Shown: positions 44,439 to 54,125 of the stretch, piece by piece
How the letters are laid out: each line of letters opens with the position of its first letter
How positions within the stretch are numbered: the first letter of the stretch is position 1
Origin: Halobacteriales archaeon QS_4_69_34
GTDB taxonomy: Archaea > Halobacteriota > Halobacteria > Halobacteriales > Halococcaceae
DNA: 64,000 nt
NCBI GenBank assembly: GCA_003021045.1
Contig: PXRN01000009.1
Span: 1 to 64,000 of the forward strand
Reading direction: 5' to 3'
Notes under the pieces: generated by a model
What the model was told of the DNA's origin: nothing
The model's input: only the letters and a program-made list of their open reading frames with translations
Database searches by the model: none
Program-made: the position numbers and the translations under genes

Positions 44439-46259
44439 ATGGCAGTCGAGGACACGGAGTTCGTGCGCGTCGCGTCGCTCGCCGAGCTCGAAAGCGAGGG
44501 CCGTACGGTCGTCAGTCACGACGGTCGCCCCATCGCGCTGTTTCACCACGAGGGCGCTGTCTACGCCGTGGACAACCGCTGTCCGCACATGGGCTTTCCG
44601 CTGACTCGCGGGACGGTCGAGGAGGGGATACTGACCTGTCACTGGCACCACGCGCGCTTCGAGCTGGAGGAAGGCGACACGTTCGACCTGTTCGCCGACG
44701 ACGTCCAGACCTTCCCCACTGACGTCAGTGACGGCGAGGTCTATCTCGATCCCGATCCCGAGCCTGACGTGCCGCCCGCGATCCGGTGGCGAAACCGCCT
44801 CGCCGACGGCCTCCAGGAGAACCTCCCGCTGGTGATGGCGAAGGCCGTCATCGGACTGGACAGCGTGGCGCGAAGCGCCACGGAGCCGAGCGGTGAGCGG
44901 AGCGAGCCGCGAGGCGAGGAGGGCGAGGGCTTCTATACGCCCCTCGAAACCGCGCTCGACTTCGGGACCCGGTACCGAGCGATGGGGTGGGGTCGTGGGC
45001 TCACCACGCTGGGCTGTATGGCGACCCTCCACGAGCACGTCGGTGCTCGGGACAAGCGTCGGGCGATCTTCGTGGGTGTGCGCGAGGTCGCGGACGACAG
45101 CGCGGGCGAACCGCCCCGGTTCGAGCAGTACGCCTTCGAGAACCGCGAGCTCTCGAAGTCGCGGCTCAAAAGCTGGTTCCGGGACACCTGCGAGGTGCGC
45201 GACGCCGACGGCGCGGAGCGGTGTCTGCTCACCGCCATCGCGTGTCTTCCGCCTGCGGACGTCGCGGAGCTCGTCTTCGCCGCCGCGACCGACCACCGCT
45301 ATATGAACGCCGGGCACACTCTCGATTTCATCAACACGGCGTTCGAGACGGTCGATCACCTGGGATGGAGCGAACACGCCGACGCGGCGCTCGCCTCGAC
45401 GGTCGCCCAGATCACCGACGCGACTCGCTCCGAGGAGCTCTCGTCGTGGCGACAGCCCGAGGATCTCGCTGGGCTCTGTGCCGACGCGAACGAGCTCCTC
45501 CCCGATCTCGTGGCCGCGGGCAGCGGGACGGAGTGGGACCGCCCCGAGGGGTTCGTCGAGACGCTGCTCGGCGACGATCCCGCGGCGGTCGTCGACGCGC
45601 TGACCGACGCCATCGCCGATGGGGCGACCACGGAGCGGCTCGCCGACGCGGTCGCCCGGGCCGCCACCCGCCGGGTGGCGTGGTTCGCCACCAACAACGA
45701 GTTCCGCGACTGGAACACCGTCCACCACACGTTCACCTACGCGAACGCCGTCCACCGCGCGACCGAAAAGACCGACGCCACCGAGCTCTACCGGGCCTGC
45801 TTCGACGGCGCGATGTCGGTGTATCTCGATCGCTTCCTCAACCAGCCGCGCGCGCCGCTGCCCGACCCCGGCGAGAGCGAGCGCGACCCCGAGGCGATCC
45901 GCGCGGACCTGCTCGACGCGTTCGACGAGCAGGGGCACGTCAACCGCGCGGCGACGCTCGTGAGCGAGCACTTCGACGCGGGCGGTGATTCCGACGACCT
46001 GAAGCGCACCCTCGGACGGGGGCTGCTCCGCGAGGACGCGACCTTCCACACCCTCCAGAGCGTGGAGGCCGCCTTCGGCCGCTTCGACGCGGTCTCGGCC
46101 GACGAGAGCGTCGACGAGGACAGCGAGGAGCGGCGGCTGGCGCTGATGGCTCCCGCCCGGTACATGGCCGCGCACTTCCCGACCCGGCGCTCGAACGAGC
46201 AGACGTTCTCGATCGCGACGCGACTGCATCGGGGCGAGCGCCTCCACGAGGTCGAGTAG
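44439..46259 (+). CDS. Rieske [2Fe-2S] protein with large helical C-terminal domain
   Basis: The 606-aa protein starts with a Rieske ferredoxin domain (residues 1-105) carrying the ligand pairs in CPHMGF and CHWHHARF. The remaining 500 residues form a mostly helical region with no motif I know, including LTTLGCMATLHEHVG, HTLDFINTAFETVDHLGW and TNNEFRDWNTVHHTFTYANAVHRA, the last histidine-rich and possibly metal-binding. There is no mononuclear iron oxygenase domain with its 2-His-1-carboxylate set that I can place with certainty. It probably is a soluble redox enzyme of unknown substrate. It stands between the gvp genes and dnaK. Confidence 0.75.
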   Translation: MAVEDTEFVRVASLAELESEGRTVVSHDGRPIALFHHEGAVYAVDNRCPHMGFPLTRGTVEEGILTCHWHHARFELEEGDTFDLFADDVQTFPTDVSDGEVYLDPDPEPDVPPAIRWRNRLADGLQENLPLVMAKAVIGLDSVARSATEPSGERSEPRGEEGEGFYTPLETALDFGTRYRAMGWGRGLTTLGCMATLHEHVGARDKRRAIFVGVREVADDSAGEPPRFEQYAFENRELSKSRLKSWFRDTCEVRDADGAERCLLTAIACLPPADVAELVFAAATDHRYMNAGHTLDFINTAFETVDHLGWSEHADAALASTVAQITDATRSEELSSWRQPEDLAGLCADANELLPDLVAAGSGTEWDRPEGFVETLLGDDPAAVVDALTDAIADGATTERLADAVARAATRRVAWFATNNEFRDWNTVHHTFTYANAVHRATEKTDATELYRACFDGAMSVYLDRFLNQPRAPLPDPGESERDPEAIRADLLDAFDEQGHVNRAATLVSEHFDAGGDSDDLKRTLGRGLLREDATFHTLQSVEAAFGRFDAVSADESVDEDSEERRLALMAPARYMAAHFPTRRSNEQTFSIATRLHRGERLHEVE

Positions 46260-46337
46260 CGGTCCACACCGAAACGGTTTCGCCGGCGGCTGTCCGCGTC
46301 GTCCTCGACCGTTCGACAGGGTCGTCCTCCGGTCGGC

Positions 46338-48287
46338 TCAGGAGGACGCTTCCTCGTCTTCGTCCTCGACGTCTTCGAAGTCGGCGTCGACGTACTCCTC
46401 GTCGCCCTCGCCGTCGGCTCCAGCGCCGGCACCGCCCATATCACCCATACCGCCGGGACCGGGACCCGCACCGGCGCCGCCCGGACCGGCCGCGCCGGCC
46501 CCGGCCCCACCGGCGCCGCCCGCGCCGCCGGCAGCCTGCTGGGCGGCCTGTTGCTGGTACATCTGCTTGCCGATCTCCTGGAGCGCCGTCGAGAGCTCCT
46601 CGGTGGCGTCTTCGAGCTCTTCGGTGCTCGCGTCCTCGTCTTCGAGGACGTCCTCGACGTCCTCGATGGCGGCCTCGATCTCCTCGTGGAGTTCGTCGTC
46701 GACCTCCTCCTCGTTTTCCTCGAGGAGGGTCTCGGCGCGCCGGACGGTGCTCTCGGCGTCGTTGCGCGCCTCGATGCGCTCGCGGCGCTGTTGGTCTTCC
46801 TCGGCGTGCTGTTCGGCCTCCTCTTGCAGTCGGTCGATCTCGTCGTCGGAGAGGCCGGCACCGCCCTCGATGGTGATGTCCTCGGCGCTGCCCGAGCCCT
46901 GGTCCTCGGCGGTGACGTTGACGATGCCGCTCTCGTCGATGTCGAAGGTGACCTCGATCTGTGGGGTGCCGGCGGGAGCGGGCGGGATGCCAGCGAGCTG
47001 GAACTCCCCGAGGAGCTCGTTTTCCTCGGCGATCTCGCGTTCGCCCTGGAAGACCCGGACCTGGACTTGGGTCTGGTTGGGCGCGGCGGTGGTGAACACC
47101 TTCGACTCCTCGGTGGGGATGGTGGTGTTTTTCTCGATGAGGCGCTCGAACAGCCCACCTTTCACCTCGATGCCCAGAGACAGCGGCGTGACGTCGAGCA
47201 GCACGATGTCGTCGACGTCGCCCGAGAGCACGCCGCCCTGGATCGCGGCCCCGAGCGCGACGGCCTCGTCGGGGTTGACGTTCTTTTTGGCCTCCTGGCC
47301 GGCGAGTTCCGCGACCCGATCTTGGACCTGTGGCATCCGGGTCGAGCCGCCCACCAGGATGACCTCGTCGATGTCGTCTTTCCCGTAGCCAGCGTCCTCG
47401 AGGGCCTGCTCCGTGGGATCTACAGTTCTGTCGATCAGGTCCTCGGTGAGGCTCTCGAAGGTCGCGCGGGTGAGGTCTTCCTCCAGGTGAACGGGCCCGG
47501 AGTCGGTCGCGGTGATAAAGGGGAGGTTGATCGTCGTCTCCTTGCGATTGGAGAGTTCGATCTTGGCTTCTTCGGCGGCCTCGGTCAGGCGCTGGAGCGC
47601 CTGGCGGTCCTCCCGCAGATCGAAGCCGTGTTCGTTCTCGAACTCCTCGGCGAGGTGATCGACGATCGCCTGGTCCCAGTCGTCGCCGCCGAGGTCGTTG
47701 TCGCCGTTGGTGGCGACGACTTCGTAGACCCCACCGCCGAGATCGAGGATCGAGACGTCGAAGGTGCCCCCGCCGAGGTCGAACACCAACACGGTCTGGT
47801 CGGACTCGTCGTCGAGCCCGTAGGCCATGCTCGCGGCAGTGGGTTCGTTGATGATGCGTTCGACGTCGAAGCCGGCGATCTCGCCGGCGTCCTTGGTGGC
47901 TTGGCGCTGGCGGTCGGAGAAGTACGCGGGGACGGTGATCACCGCTTTTTCGAAATCGTCGCCGAGGTACTCTTCGGCGTCGCGCTTGATTTTCCCGAGG
48001 ATCGCCGCCGAGACCTCCTCGGGGGTGTAGGTTTCGCCGTCGATCTCGACCTCGTAGTCCTCGCCTATGTGGCGTTTGATCGACTCGACGGTGCGATCGG
48101 GGTTCTGGATGGCCTGGTTTTTCGCGGGTTTGCCGACTAGGCGCTCCTCGTCGGTGAACGCGACCACCGAGGGTGTCGTGCGGTCGCCCTCGCCGTTGAC
48201 GATGATCTCCGGATCCGCGCCCTCCATCACCGCGAAAGCGCTGTTGGTGGTGCCGAGGTCGATACCGAGGATCTTGTTGCTCGTCAT
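46338..48287 (-). CDS. dnaK: Chaperone DnaK (Hsp70)
   Basis: The 649-aa Hsp70 begins [20 protein letters not shown] and contains the ATPase phosphate loops ([26 protein letters not shown]), the linker and substrate domain ([16 protein letters not shown]), the helical lid and a glycine/proline-rich, then acidic C-terminus ([20 protein letters not shown]). The ATG at 48287 is selected because residues before it do not belong to Hsp70. It follows grpE on the same strand after 251 bases. Confidence 0.98.
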   Translation of the reverse strand: MTSNKILGIDLGTTNSAFAVMEGADPEIIVNGEGDRTTPSVVAFTDEERLVGKPAKNQAIQNPDRTVESIKRHIGEDYEVEIDGETYTPEEVSAAILGKIKRDAEEYLGDDFEKAVITVPAYFSDRQRQATKDAGEIAGFDVERIINEPTAASMAYGLDDESDQTVLVFDLGGGTFDVSILDLGGGVYEVVATNGDNDLGGDDWDQAIVDHLAEEFENEHGFDLREDRQALQRLTEAAEEAKIELSNRKETTINLPFITATDSGPVHLEEDLTRATFESLTEDLIDRTVDPTEQALEDAGYGKDDIDEVILVGGSTRMPQVQDRVAELAGQEAKKNVNPDEAVALGAAIQGGVLSGDVDDIVLLDVTPLSLGIEVKGGLFERLIEKNTTIPTEESKVFTTAAPNQTQVQVRVFQGEREIAEENELLGEFQLAGIPPAPAGTPQIEVTFDIDESGIVNVTAEDQGSGSAEDITIEGGAGLSDDEIDRLQEEAEQHAEEDQQRRERIEARNDAESTVRRAETLLEENEEEVDDELHEEIEAAIEDVEDVLEDEDASTEELEDATEELSTALQEIGKQMYQQQAAQQAAGGAGGAGGAGAGAAGPGGAGAGPGPGGMGDMGGAGAGADGEGDEEYVDADFEDVEDEDEEASS

Positions 48288-48315
48288 CTTGCTCGCAGGT
48301 ACTGCCTTCGACCTG

Positions 48316-48321
48316 TTAAAA
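48316..48321 (-). promoter_or_regulatory. TATA-like element of dnaK
   Basis: TTTTAA (minus strand) lies about 30-34 bases before the dnaK ATG, so dnaK may have its own promoter besides any read-through from grpE. Confidence 0.5.
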
Positions 48322-48538
48322 GTTACTAGACAAACCGCCACACACCCGCGGCCGACGCCGCTCTCTGCTGGCGGTTTTCCGCTCCGACGGGTCGGCGAAC
48401 CCGTGGGTTATAGTAGAACCGCAATACGACCGTTCGCTTCGTCCCCGCCCCGTCGTCGTTTCCGTCTCGTCGGATCGGTCGATCGGGAAACCGGCGGTTC
48501 GGCAGCCCGGCGGCTCGGTTCAGCCCGCCCCCGGTCGC

Positions 48539-49264
48539 TCACGTCCCGTCGCTGACGGTCACCTGCGCGGGCCGGAGGACCTTCCCGGCCATCTCGTAGC
48601 CCGGTCGGTAGAGCTCGGCGACCGTCTCGGCGGGCTGTTCGGCGTCGGTCCGCAGCAACACCTCGTGGCGCTGGGGGTCGACCTCGGCTCCGGGGTCGGG
48701 TTCGATGGCGCTGACGTTCTCCTCGGCGAGCACCCGGTCGAGCTCGTCGAGCGTACTCTCGACGCCCGGTCGGATGTCGGCGTCTTCGTCCTGCTCGACG
48801 GCGCGCTGGAGGTCGTCCCGCACGCCGAGCAGCCGCGCGACGAGGTCCTCGGTGGCCCGGGCCGCCCGCTCCTCGCGGCGCTGTTCGGTCCGTTGTTTGT
48901 AGTTCTGGAGGTCGGCCTGCTTCCGCTTGACGGTGGTCTCGAGCTCCTCGACCTCCTCGGCGCGCTCCGCAGCGGCTCTCTCGGCCGCCTCGGCGCGCTC
49001 GCGCAGAGCCGCGATCTCCCGGGCGATGGCGTCCGGTGAACGCTCCGCGACGCGGGCGCGCAGGGTCTCCGACTCGGCTGTCTCCTCCGCGGCTCCCCCG
49101 GCTTCGGTTCCCCCGCCTTCGGCGACGCGTTCCCCGTCGGCGTCGTCTCCGGATGCGCTCTCCTTCCGCTCGACTTCCCTCTCGGCGTCCGCTCCGGCGT
49201 CCACCTCGGAGTCGGTCGACTCCGCGTCGGCGGCGTCGCCGTCGCTCCCGTCGTTCGTCGTCAT
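48539..49264 (-). CDS. grpE: Nucleotide exchange factor GrpE
   Basis: The 241-aa protein has a long acidic, disordered N-terminus (residues 1-70), a coiled coil (residues 75-140, ELETTVKRKQADLQNYKQRTE) and the beta-domain end typical of GrpE (QRHEVLLRTDAEQPAETVAEL, YRPGYEMAGKVLRPAQVTVS). It releases ADP from DnaK. It is the first gene of the chaperone locus on the minus strand and is divergent from the XPB helicase gene. Confidence 0.95.
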   Translation of the reverse strand: MTTNDGSDGDAADAESTDSEVDAGADAEREVERKESASGDDADGERVAEGGGTEAGGAAEETAESETLRARVAERSPDAIAREIAALRERAEAAERAAAERAEEVEELETTVKRKQADLQNYKQRTEQRREERAARATEDLVARLLGVRDDLQRAVEQDEDADIRPGVESTLDELDRVLAEENVSAIEPDPGAEVDPQRHEVLLRTDAEQPAETVAELYRPGYEMAGKVLRPAQVTVSDGT

Positions 49265-49481
49265 AGCCGAACGGAGTCCTCACACGGATAAAAGGATTCA
49301 GAAATCGGGCGACAGTTCGGTCTCGCTCGCCGTCGCGATCGCGTAGCGGTCCGGAGAGGACGGCTCGGTCACGCGGATCGTGACGGTGGACCGACCCGGG
49401 ACGGACCCACCTCCGATCACCGTCGACCGCGGGGTCGTCGTCCGCCGACGCGGCTAAATGTTCCCGATCACAACGCGAACC

Positions 49482-50825
49482 GTGACCGAGGTCGCGCTCA
49501 CCTTCGAGGACGGCACCGTCCGGATCGAGGGCGGTGTGACCCTCGATCTTCCGGGTGTGGAAGCCGACCCTCGCTCCGTGACCCGGCGCGCGCCCGCCTT
49601 CCGCTATGCCGATGTCGCGGCGTGGCTCGCAGAGCACGGGATCGCGTGCGAGGATCGCGTACTCGACGCACCCGCTGTCGAGGGGCTCGACTCGGCCTAC
49701 GAGCTCCGGGACTACCAGCGCGCGGCTCTGGAGGCGTGGCACGCGAACGGCCGGCGAGGCGTGCTCGAACTCCCCACCGGGAGCGGCAAGACGGTGATCG
49801 GGATCGCGGCCATCGAGAGCGTCGCCGCGGCGACGCTGGTGGTGGTACCGACGATCGACCTGCTCGCTCAGTGGCGCGGGGAGCTCGAAACCGAGTTCGA
49901 GAGGTCGATCGGGCAGCTCGGCGGCGGCGAGCAGCGCCTCGAATCCATCACTGTGTCGACGTACAGCTCCGCGTACCTCCGAGCCGACGAGCTCGGCGAC
50001 CGGTTTCAGCTGGTGATCTTCGACGAGGCCCACCACCTCGGCGGCGAGGGCTACCGGGAGATCGCCCGGCTGCTCGCCGCCCCCGCTCGAATGGGTCTCA
50101 CCGCGACCTTCGAGCGTCAGGACGGCGCACACGAGGTAGTCGAAGAGCTCGTCGGACCGCTGCTCCACCGGGTCGCGATCGACGACCTCGCCGGCGAGCA
50201 CCTCGCGGACTACGACATCAAGCGCATCGCGGTCGAACTCACCGACGAGGAACGCGCGGCGTACGACCGCCACCGGGAGACCTTCACCGACTACCTCGCG
50301 CGCTCGAACCTCGACATGCAACGCGGCAGTGACTACCGGAAGCTCGTGATGCGCTCGGGCAACGACCCCGAAGCGCGCGCGGCGCTGCTCGCCAACCAGC
50401 GCGCCCGGGCGGTGATGATGAACGCCGACGCCAAGATCGAGACGCTCGCCGGGATCCTCGATCGCCACCGCGAGGACCGGATCATCGTGTTCACGGCGCA
50501 CAACGACCTCGTCTACCGCATCGCCGAGCGATTCCTGATCCCGGCGATCACCCACCGGACGGGCGCGCCCGAACGCCGGGAGATTCTGGAGACGTTTCGC
50601 GAGGGCACCTACTCGCGGGTCGTGGCGGCGAACGTCCTCGACGAGGGCGTGGACGTGCCCGACGCGAACGTCGCGGTGGTGCTCTCGGGGAGTGGCTCCT
50701 CGCGGGAGTTCACCCAGCGGCTCGGGCGGATACTCAGGCCGAACACCGACGGGGGCCGGGCGCTGCTTTACGAGGTCGTCACCGAGGAGACCGCCGAGGA
50801 GCGCGTGGCCGAGCGCCGACGATGA
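49482..50825 (+). CDS. XPB/Rad25-type DNA helicase
   Basis: The 447-aa SF2 helicase has the N-terminal damage-recognition-like domain (TEVALTFEDGTVRIEGG), Walker A LPTGSGKTV, Walker B/DEAH in IFDEAHHLGG, motif III GLTATFE, and the C-terminal helicase half with VLDEGVDVPDANVAVVLSG and QRLGRILRP. At the position of XPB's RED motif it reads RQD. The gene upstream of the nuclease Bax1 is the well-known archaeal XPB-Bax1 pair, which acts in DNA unwinding and incision. The start is a GTG at 49482; the eight codons before it are not typical. Confidence 0.9.
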   Translation: MTEVALTFEDGTVRIEGGVTLDLPGVEADPRSVTRRAPAFRYADVAAWLAEHGIACEDRVLDAPAVEGLDSAYELRDYQRAALEAWHANGRRGVLELPTGSGKTVIGIAAIESVAAATLVVVPTIDLLAQWRGELETEFERSIGQLGGGEQRLESITVSTYSSAYLRADELGDRFQLVIFDEAHHLGGEGYREIARLLAAPARMGLTATFERQDGAHEVVEELVGPLLHRVAIDDLAGEHLADYDIKRIAVELTDEERAAYDRHRETFTDYLARSNLDMQRGSDYRKLVMRSGNDPEARAALLANQRARAVMMNADAKIETLAGILDRHREDRIIVFTAHNDLVYRIAERFLIPAITHRTGAPERREILETFREGTYSRVVAANVLDEGVDVPDANVAVVLSGSGSSREFTQRLGRILRPNTDGGRALLYEVVTEETAEERVAERRR

Positions 50826-51112
50826 GGCGAGGACGCGACCGCGGGCGACGGACGTGAGGACCGTGACAGTCGGACCGACGACGGCGGACAGCCGACTCAC
50901 CCGGACCGCGGATAGCGGACTCGCCCGAAACCGCGTGCGCGGCCTCGCGGCGAGCGCCGCGGCACCACTGGGCGAGGCCCCCTCCTCCCGGCTCGTGCCG
51001 GACGGCACGAACGACGCGCCTCCCGCCGTCCAGTTCCGTCGTCGCGCGTCGATCGACAGGAGACAGGCACGGGAAAACGGACTTCAACGACCCTCCCGAA
51101 GCGACGGCGACC

Positions 51113-52642
51113 GTGCTCACGAAGGACCTGCTCCGCGTCTCGCGCGCGGGCGGCGGCTACCATCCCCAGTTCGCCGAGCGCGGGGACCGCCCGCTCGCGG
51201 CGCGGGTCATCGGGGTCTATCGGGGCCACGTCGGCGAACCGAAGGGCGACCTCGACGCGGCGCTCGAAGCGCTCGAACGCGAGGCCGGCGATTTCAAGCT
51301 CGTCCGGGGGTTCGCCAAGCTCCTAGAGCGGGAGGCGACCTTCGAGACCCGGGCCGCGATCGAGCCGGAACGCGCCCGGACGGCGGCGTTCGCGGCCGCC
51401 GAGTCGGTGGGGGTGGTCACGGCCGAAGAGCGGGGACGAGCGCTCTCGCGGGCCGCCGACGAGCTCGGGAGCACGCCCGAGGCCGTCGAACGCTCGCTGT
51501 ACGCCGACCTCGAAGCACGGCAGGTCCTCGTCGCGTTCGACGCGCGCTGGGGACCCGAGGACCTGCTCGCCCAGTACGACCTCTCGCTCGCCCAGACGGC
51601 GCTGTTCGACGCCACCGAGGTGCGCATCCGGAGCTCCGAGCCGAAGGCGCTCGTCTCCGCGGTGAAGCGTCTCCGGCTGCTCTACGAGATCCGGAAGACG
51701 GATGCCGACGACGACCGGCAGGGCGCGGGGGTGTCACACCGCGAGGTCGTGATCACGGGTCCCGACAGCCTGTTCCGCTCGACCCGCCGGTACGGGACGG
51801 CGTTCGCCCGCCTCCTGCGGACCGTCGCCGAAGCCAACGAGTGGCGACTCGTGGCGACCATCGACGACCGGGGCACCGAGCGCGAGCTCGTCCTCACCGA
51901 GGAGGACGTGCGCGTTCCGGGCACCGAGCCGGTCGCCGACGTGAGCTACGACAGCGGCGTCGAGGCCGACTTCGCCACGCGCTTTTCGTCGCTCGATCTC
52001 GACTGGGCGCTCGTGCGCGAGCCCGAACCCCTGGAGAGCGGCGCACGGGTGATGATCCCCGACTTCGCGTTCGATTGGCCACACGGCGACTTCCGGGTCT
52101 ACTTCGAGATCATGGGCTTCTGGACGCCCGAGTACGTCGCAAAGAAGCTCGACCAGCTCGATCGCCTGGAGGCGGTCGATATGCTCGTCGCCGTCGACGA
52201 CTCGCTGGGGGTCGGCGCAGAGATCGAGGCGCGCGACGCCCGCGCGATCGCCTACTCGGGCTCGGTGCGGGTGAAGGACGTCCGCGACGCGCTCCGGCGC
52301 TACGAGGACCGCCTGAACGAGCGAAGCGCGGCCGAACTCCCCGAGGAGCTCGTGCCGGACGCCGACGTAGTGGGCCTGACGGCGCTCGCCGACCGGTACG
52401 GCGTGGGCGTGGCGGCGATCGAAGGGAAGTCGTTCCCCGCCCACGAGCTGGTGGGCCGCACCCTCGTCCGGCCCTCGGTGCTCGAATCGCTCGCCGACAC
52501 CGTCGAGCCAGGGATGGCGCTCGCCGAGGCCGAGGCCGCGTTCGACGAGCACGGGATCGACGACGCGAGTGCGGCCCTCTCGACGCTGGGCTATCGCGTC
52601 GAGTGGGCGGGGCTGAGCGGCGGCACGGTGCGGGAGAAATGA
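51113..52642 (+). CDS. Bax1 (DUF790) nuclease, XPB partner
   Basis: The 509-aa protein begins LTKDLLRVSRAGGGYHPQFAE, the opening of the Bax1 family. The C-terminal nuclease part has the pattern VMIPDFAFDWPHGDFRVYFE (about residues 311-330) then IMGFWTPEYVAKKLDQL, a PD-(D/E)xK-like arrangement. Bax1 forms a complex with XPB and cuts DNA near the bubble in vitro. The start is a GTG; 287 bases separate it from the XPB gene. Its 3' end overlaps the convergent DUF389 gene by 52 bases. Confidence 0.9.
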   Translation: MLTKDLLRVSRAGGGYHPQFAERGDRPLAARVIGVYRGHVGEPKGDLDAALEALEREAGDFKLVRGFAKLLEREATFETRAAIEPERARTAAFAAAESVGVVTAEERGRALSRAADELGSTPEAVERSLYADLEARQVLVAFDARWGPEDLLAQYDLSLAQTALFDATEVRIRSSEPKALVSAVKRLRLLYEIRKTDADDDRQGAGVSHREVVITGPDSLFRSTRRYGTAFARLLRTVAEANEWRLVATIDDRGTERELVLTEEDVRVPGTEPVADVSYDSGVEADFATRFSSLDLDWALVREPEPLESGARVMIPDFAFDWPHGDFRVYFEIMGFWTPEYVAKKLDQLDRLEAVDMLVAVDDSLGVGAEIEARDARAIAYSGSVRVKDVRDALRRYEDRLNERSAAELPEELVPDADVVGLTALADRYGVGVAAIEGKSFPAHELVGRTLVRPSVLESLADTVEPGMALAEAEAAFDEHGIDDASAALSTLGYRVEWAGLSGGTVREK

Positions 52643-53952
52643 GCGGCGGCGGGACGGGAACCGATCCGCGCCGGCGTCCGCGAGCCGTTCGCACGATCGA
52701 ACGTCGCGAACTCGACGAGCACCCGAACCTCGTCGCCGGTCGTCCGCTCGATCCGCCGTTCGAGCCGCGCGGGGAGGTCGGGGTAGGAGGCGTTCGGTGC
52801 GCTGAGGACGACGGTGACCGACTCGGGCGTCGAGAGCGGACTCGCGCCGGCGTACTGGGTGCGTATCCCGACCGCCTCGACCGCCGCGTAGTCGGGCTCG
52901 CGGAGGACGCTCTCGACCTCTTGGGCCACCGCCTGCTGGAAGAACGCCTGCTGGGCGGCCGCGACGCCCGCGATGCCGGCGACGACGACGATCAGCGCCA
53001 CCGTGGCGAACGCGACCCGCGTGGGCGTGCGGTCGGTCAGTAGTGCGGGATCGAGCTCGTGATCGCGGTAGAGCGCCCACAGCGTCGCGTACGTGGCGAG
53101 ATCGATCGCGGCCATCGTGCTCACCAGCAGGAGGGCGCTGCCGAGCGCGATCAGGGGCTCGCCCCACGCGAGCGCGACGCCGACGGTGGCCGCAGCCGGG
53201 ATCAGCGCGGCGGCGATCATCACGCCGACCAGCGAGTTGGTCCCTTTCGTGGTCAGCCCGAAGGCGGCGGCGACACCCGCGGCGAGCCCGACGATCACCG
53301 CGAACGCGCTCGGGGCCATCCGCAGGGCGATCAGCTCGATCGCGGCGACGTCGAGCGTCGCTGGGAGCAGGCCCACGGCTCTGACGGCGGCGCTGAACGC
53401 CCACGCGCCCGCGACCCCGGCGAGAAGGCCGAGCGCCTGGATCCGGACGCTGTCGACGAGCATCGTCCGATCGCCCATCACGGCCCCGACCGTCGCGGTG
53501 AGGACCGGCCCGACGAGCGGGGCGATCACCATCGATCCGACCACGACCGCGGGCGAGTCGATCAGCAGGCCGGCGGCGGCGATGGTCGCACTGAGAAAGA
53601 TCATGGCGGCGTAGGAGGTCGGGTCCTGGCTGAGAGTCCGGGCCTTCGAGCGCAGCTCGGGCGGGCGGAGCGGGTCGTAGTCGGTAGAGTAGCGGTCCTG
53701 TAGCGTTTCGGTGCGGGGCGTCTTCGCGTTCTCGGCGCTGAGTACGACGAGGTAGTCCTCGTCGATCCCGGTCCCGCGGACGGCGTCGAGGACGTCCCCG
53801 AGCCCGTCGGCCGGGACCGGGAACTCGACGACCACAGAGCCCGGCGACGCCTCGCTGCCCCCGGTCACGATGAAGTCGACCTCCTTCTCGTCGAGGACTT
53901 CGGCGACGGCGTCGAGCTCGCCCTCGTCGACGAGCAGCCTGACGAGGCGCAC
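52591..53952 (-). CDS. DUF389 membrane protein
   Basis: The 453-aa product has an N-terminal cytoplasmic ferredoxin-like domain (residues 1-100, VRLVRLLVDEGELDAVAEVL) and then the DUF389 transmembrane core (LSQDPTSYAAMIFLSATIAA, SPAVVVGSMVIAPLVGPVL, GTNSLVGVMIAAALIPAAATVG), about eight to nine helices, with a C-terminal soluble part. It was selected to start at GTG 53952 because the 27 codons before it do not fit. The function of the family is unknown. The 3' end overlaps Bax1. Confidence 0.88.
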   Translation of the reverse strand: MRLVRLLVDEGELDAVAEVLDEKEVDFIVTGGSEASPGSVVVEFPVPADGLGDVLDAVRGTGIDEDYLVVLSAENAKTPRTETLQDRYSTDYDPLRPPELRSKARTLSQDPTSYAAMIFLSATIAAAGLLIDSPAVVVGSMVIAPLVGPVLTATVGAVMGDRTMLVDSVRIQALGLLAGVAGAWAFSAAVRAVGLLPATLDVAAIELIALRMAPSAFAVIVGLAAGVAAAFGLTTKGTNSLVGVMIAAALIPAAATVGVALAWGEPLIALGSALLLVSTMAAIDLATYATLWALYRDHELDPALLTDRTPTRVAFATVALIVVVAGIAGVAAAQQAFFQQAVAQEVESVLREPDYAAVEAVGIRTQYAGASPLSTPESVTVVLSAPNASYPDLPARLERRIERTTGDEVRVLVEFATFDRANGSRTPARIGSRPAAAHFSRTVPPLSPAHSTR

Positions 53953-54125
53953 GGGCGAGGTGGGCCCATCGCGCACAAAACCCTTCGGTCGTCGTGTGAA
54001 GGCCCGACCCTCCGGCCGTCGTCGAGGCCCCACGTTCGTGGACGCGACTCACGCCGCGTGGTTCCGGGTCGGCGACGCCGGCGCCGGCTCGAACCCGTTT
54101 CGGAGGGTGTGAGAAATCGATCGGC

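Noticed and set aside
46551..48140. Plus-strand ORF opposite dnaK (529 codons) rich in Leu, Asp and Val
   Set aside because: An antisense frame of dnaK is a well-known artefact; the Hsp70 motifs on the minus strand are decisive.
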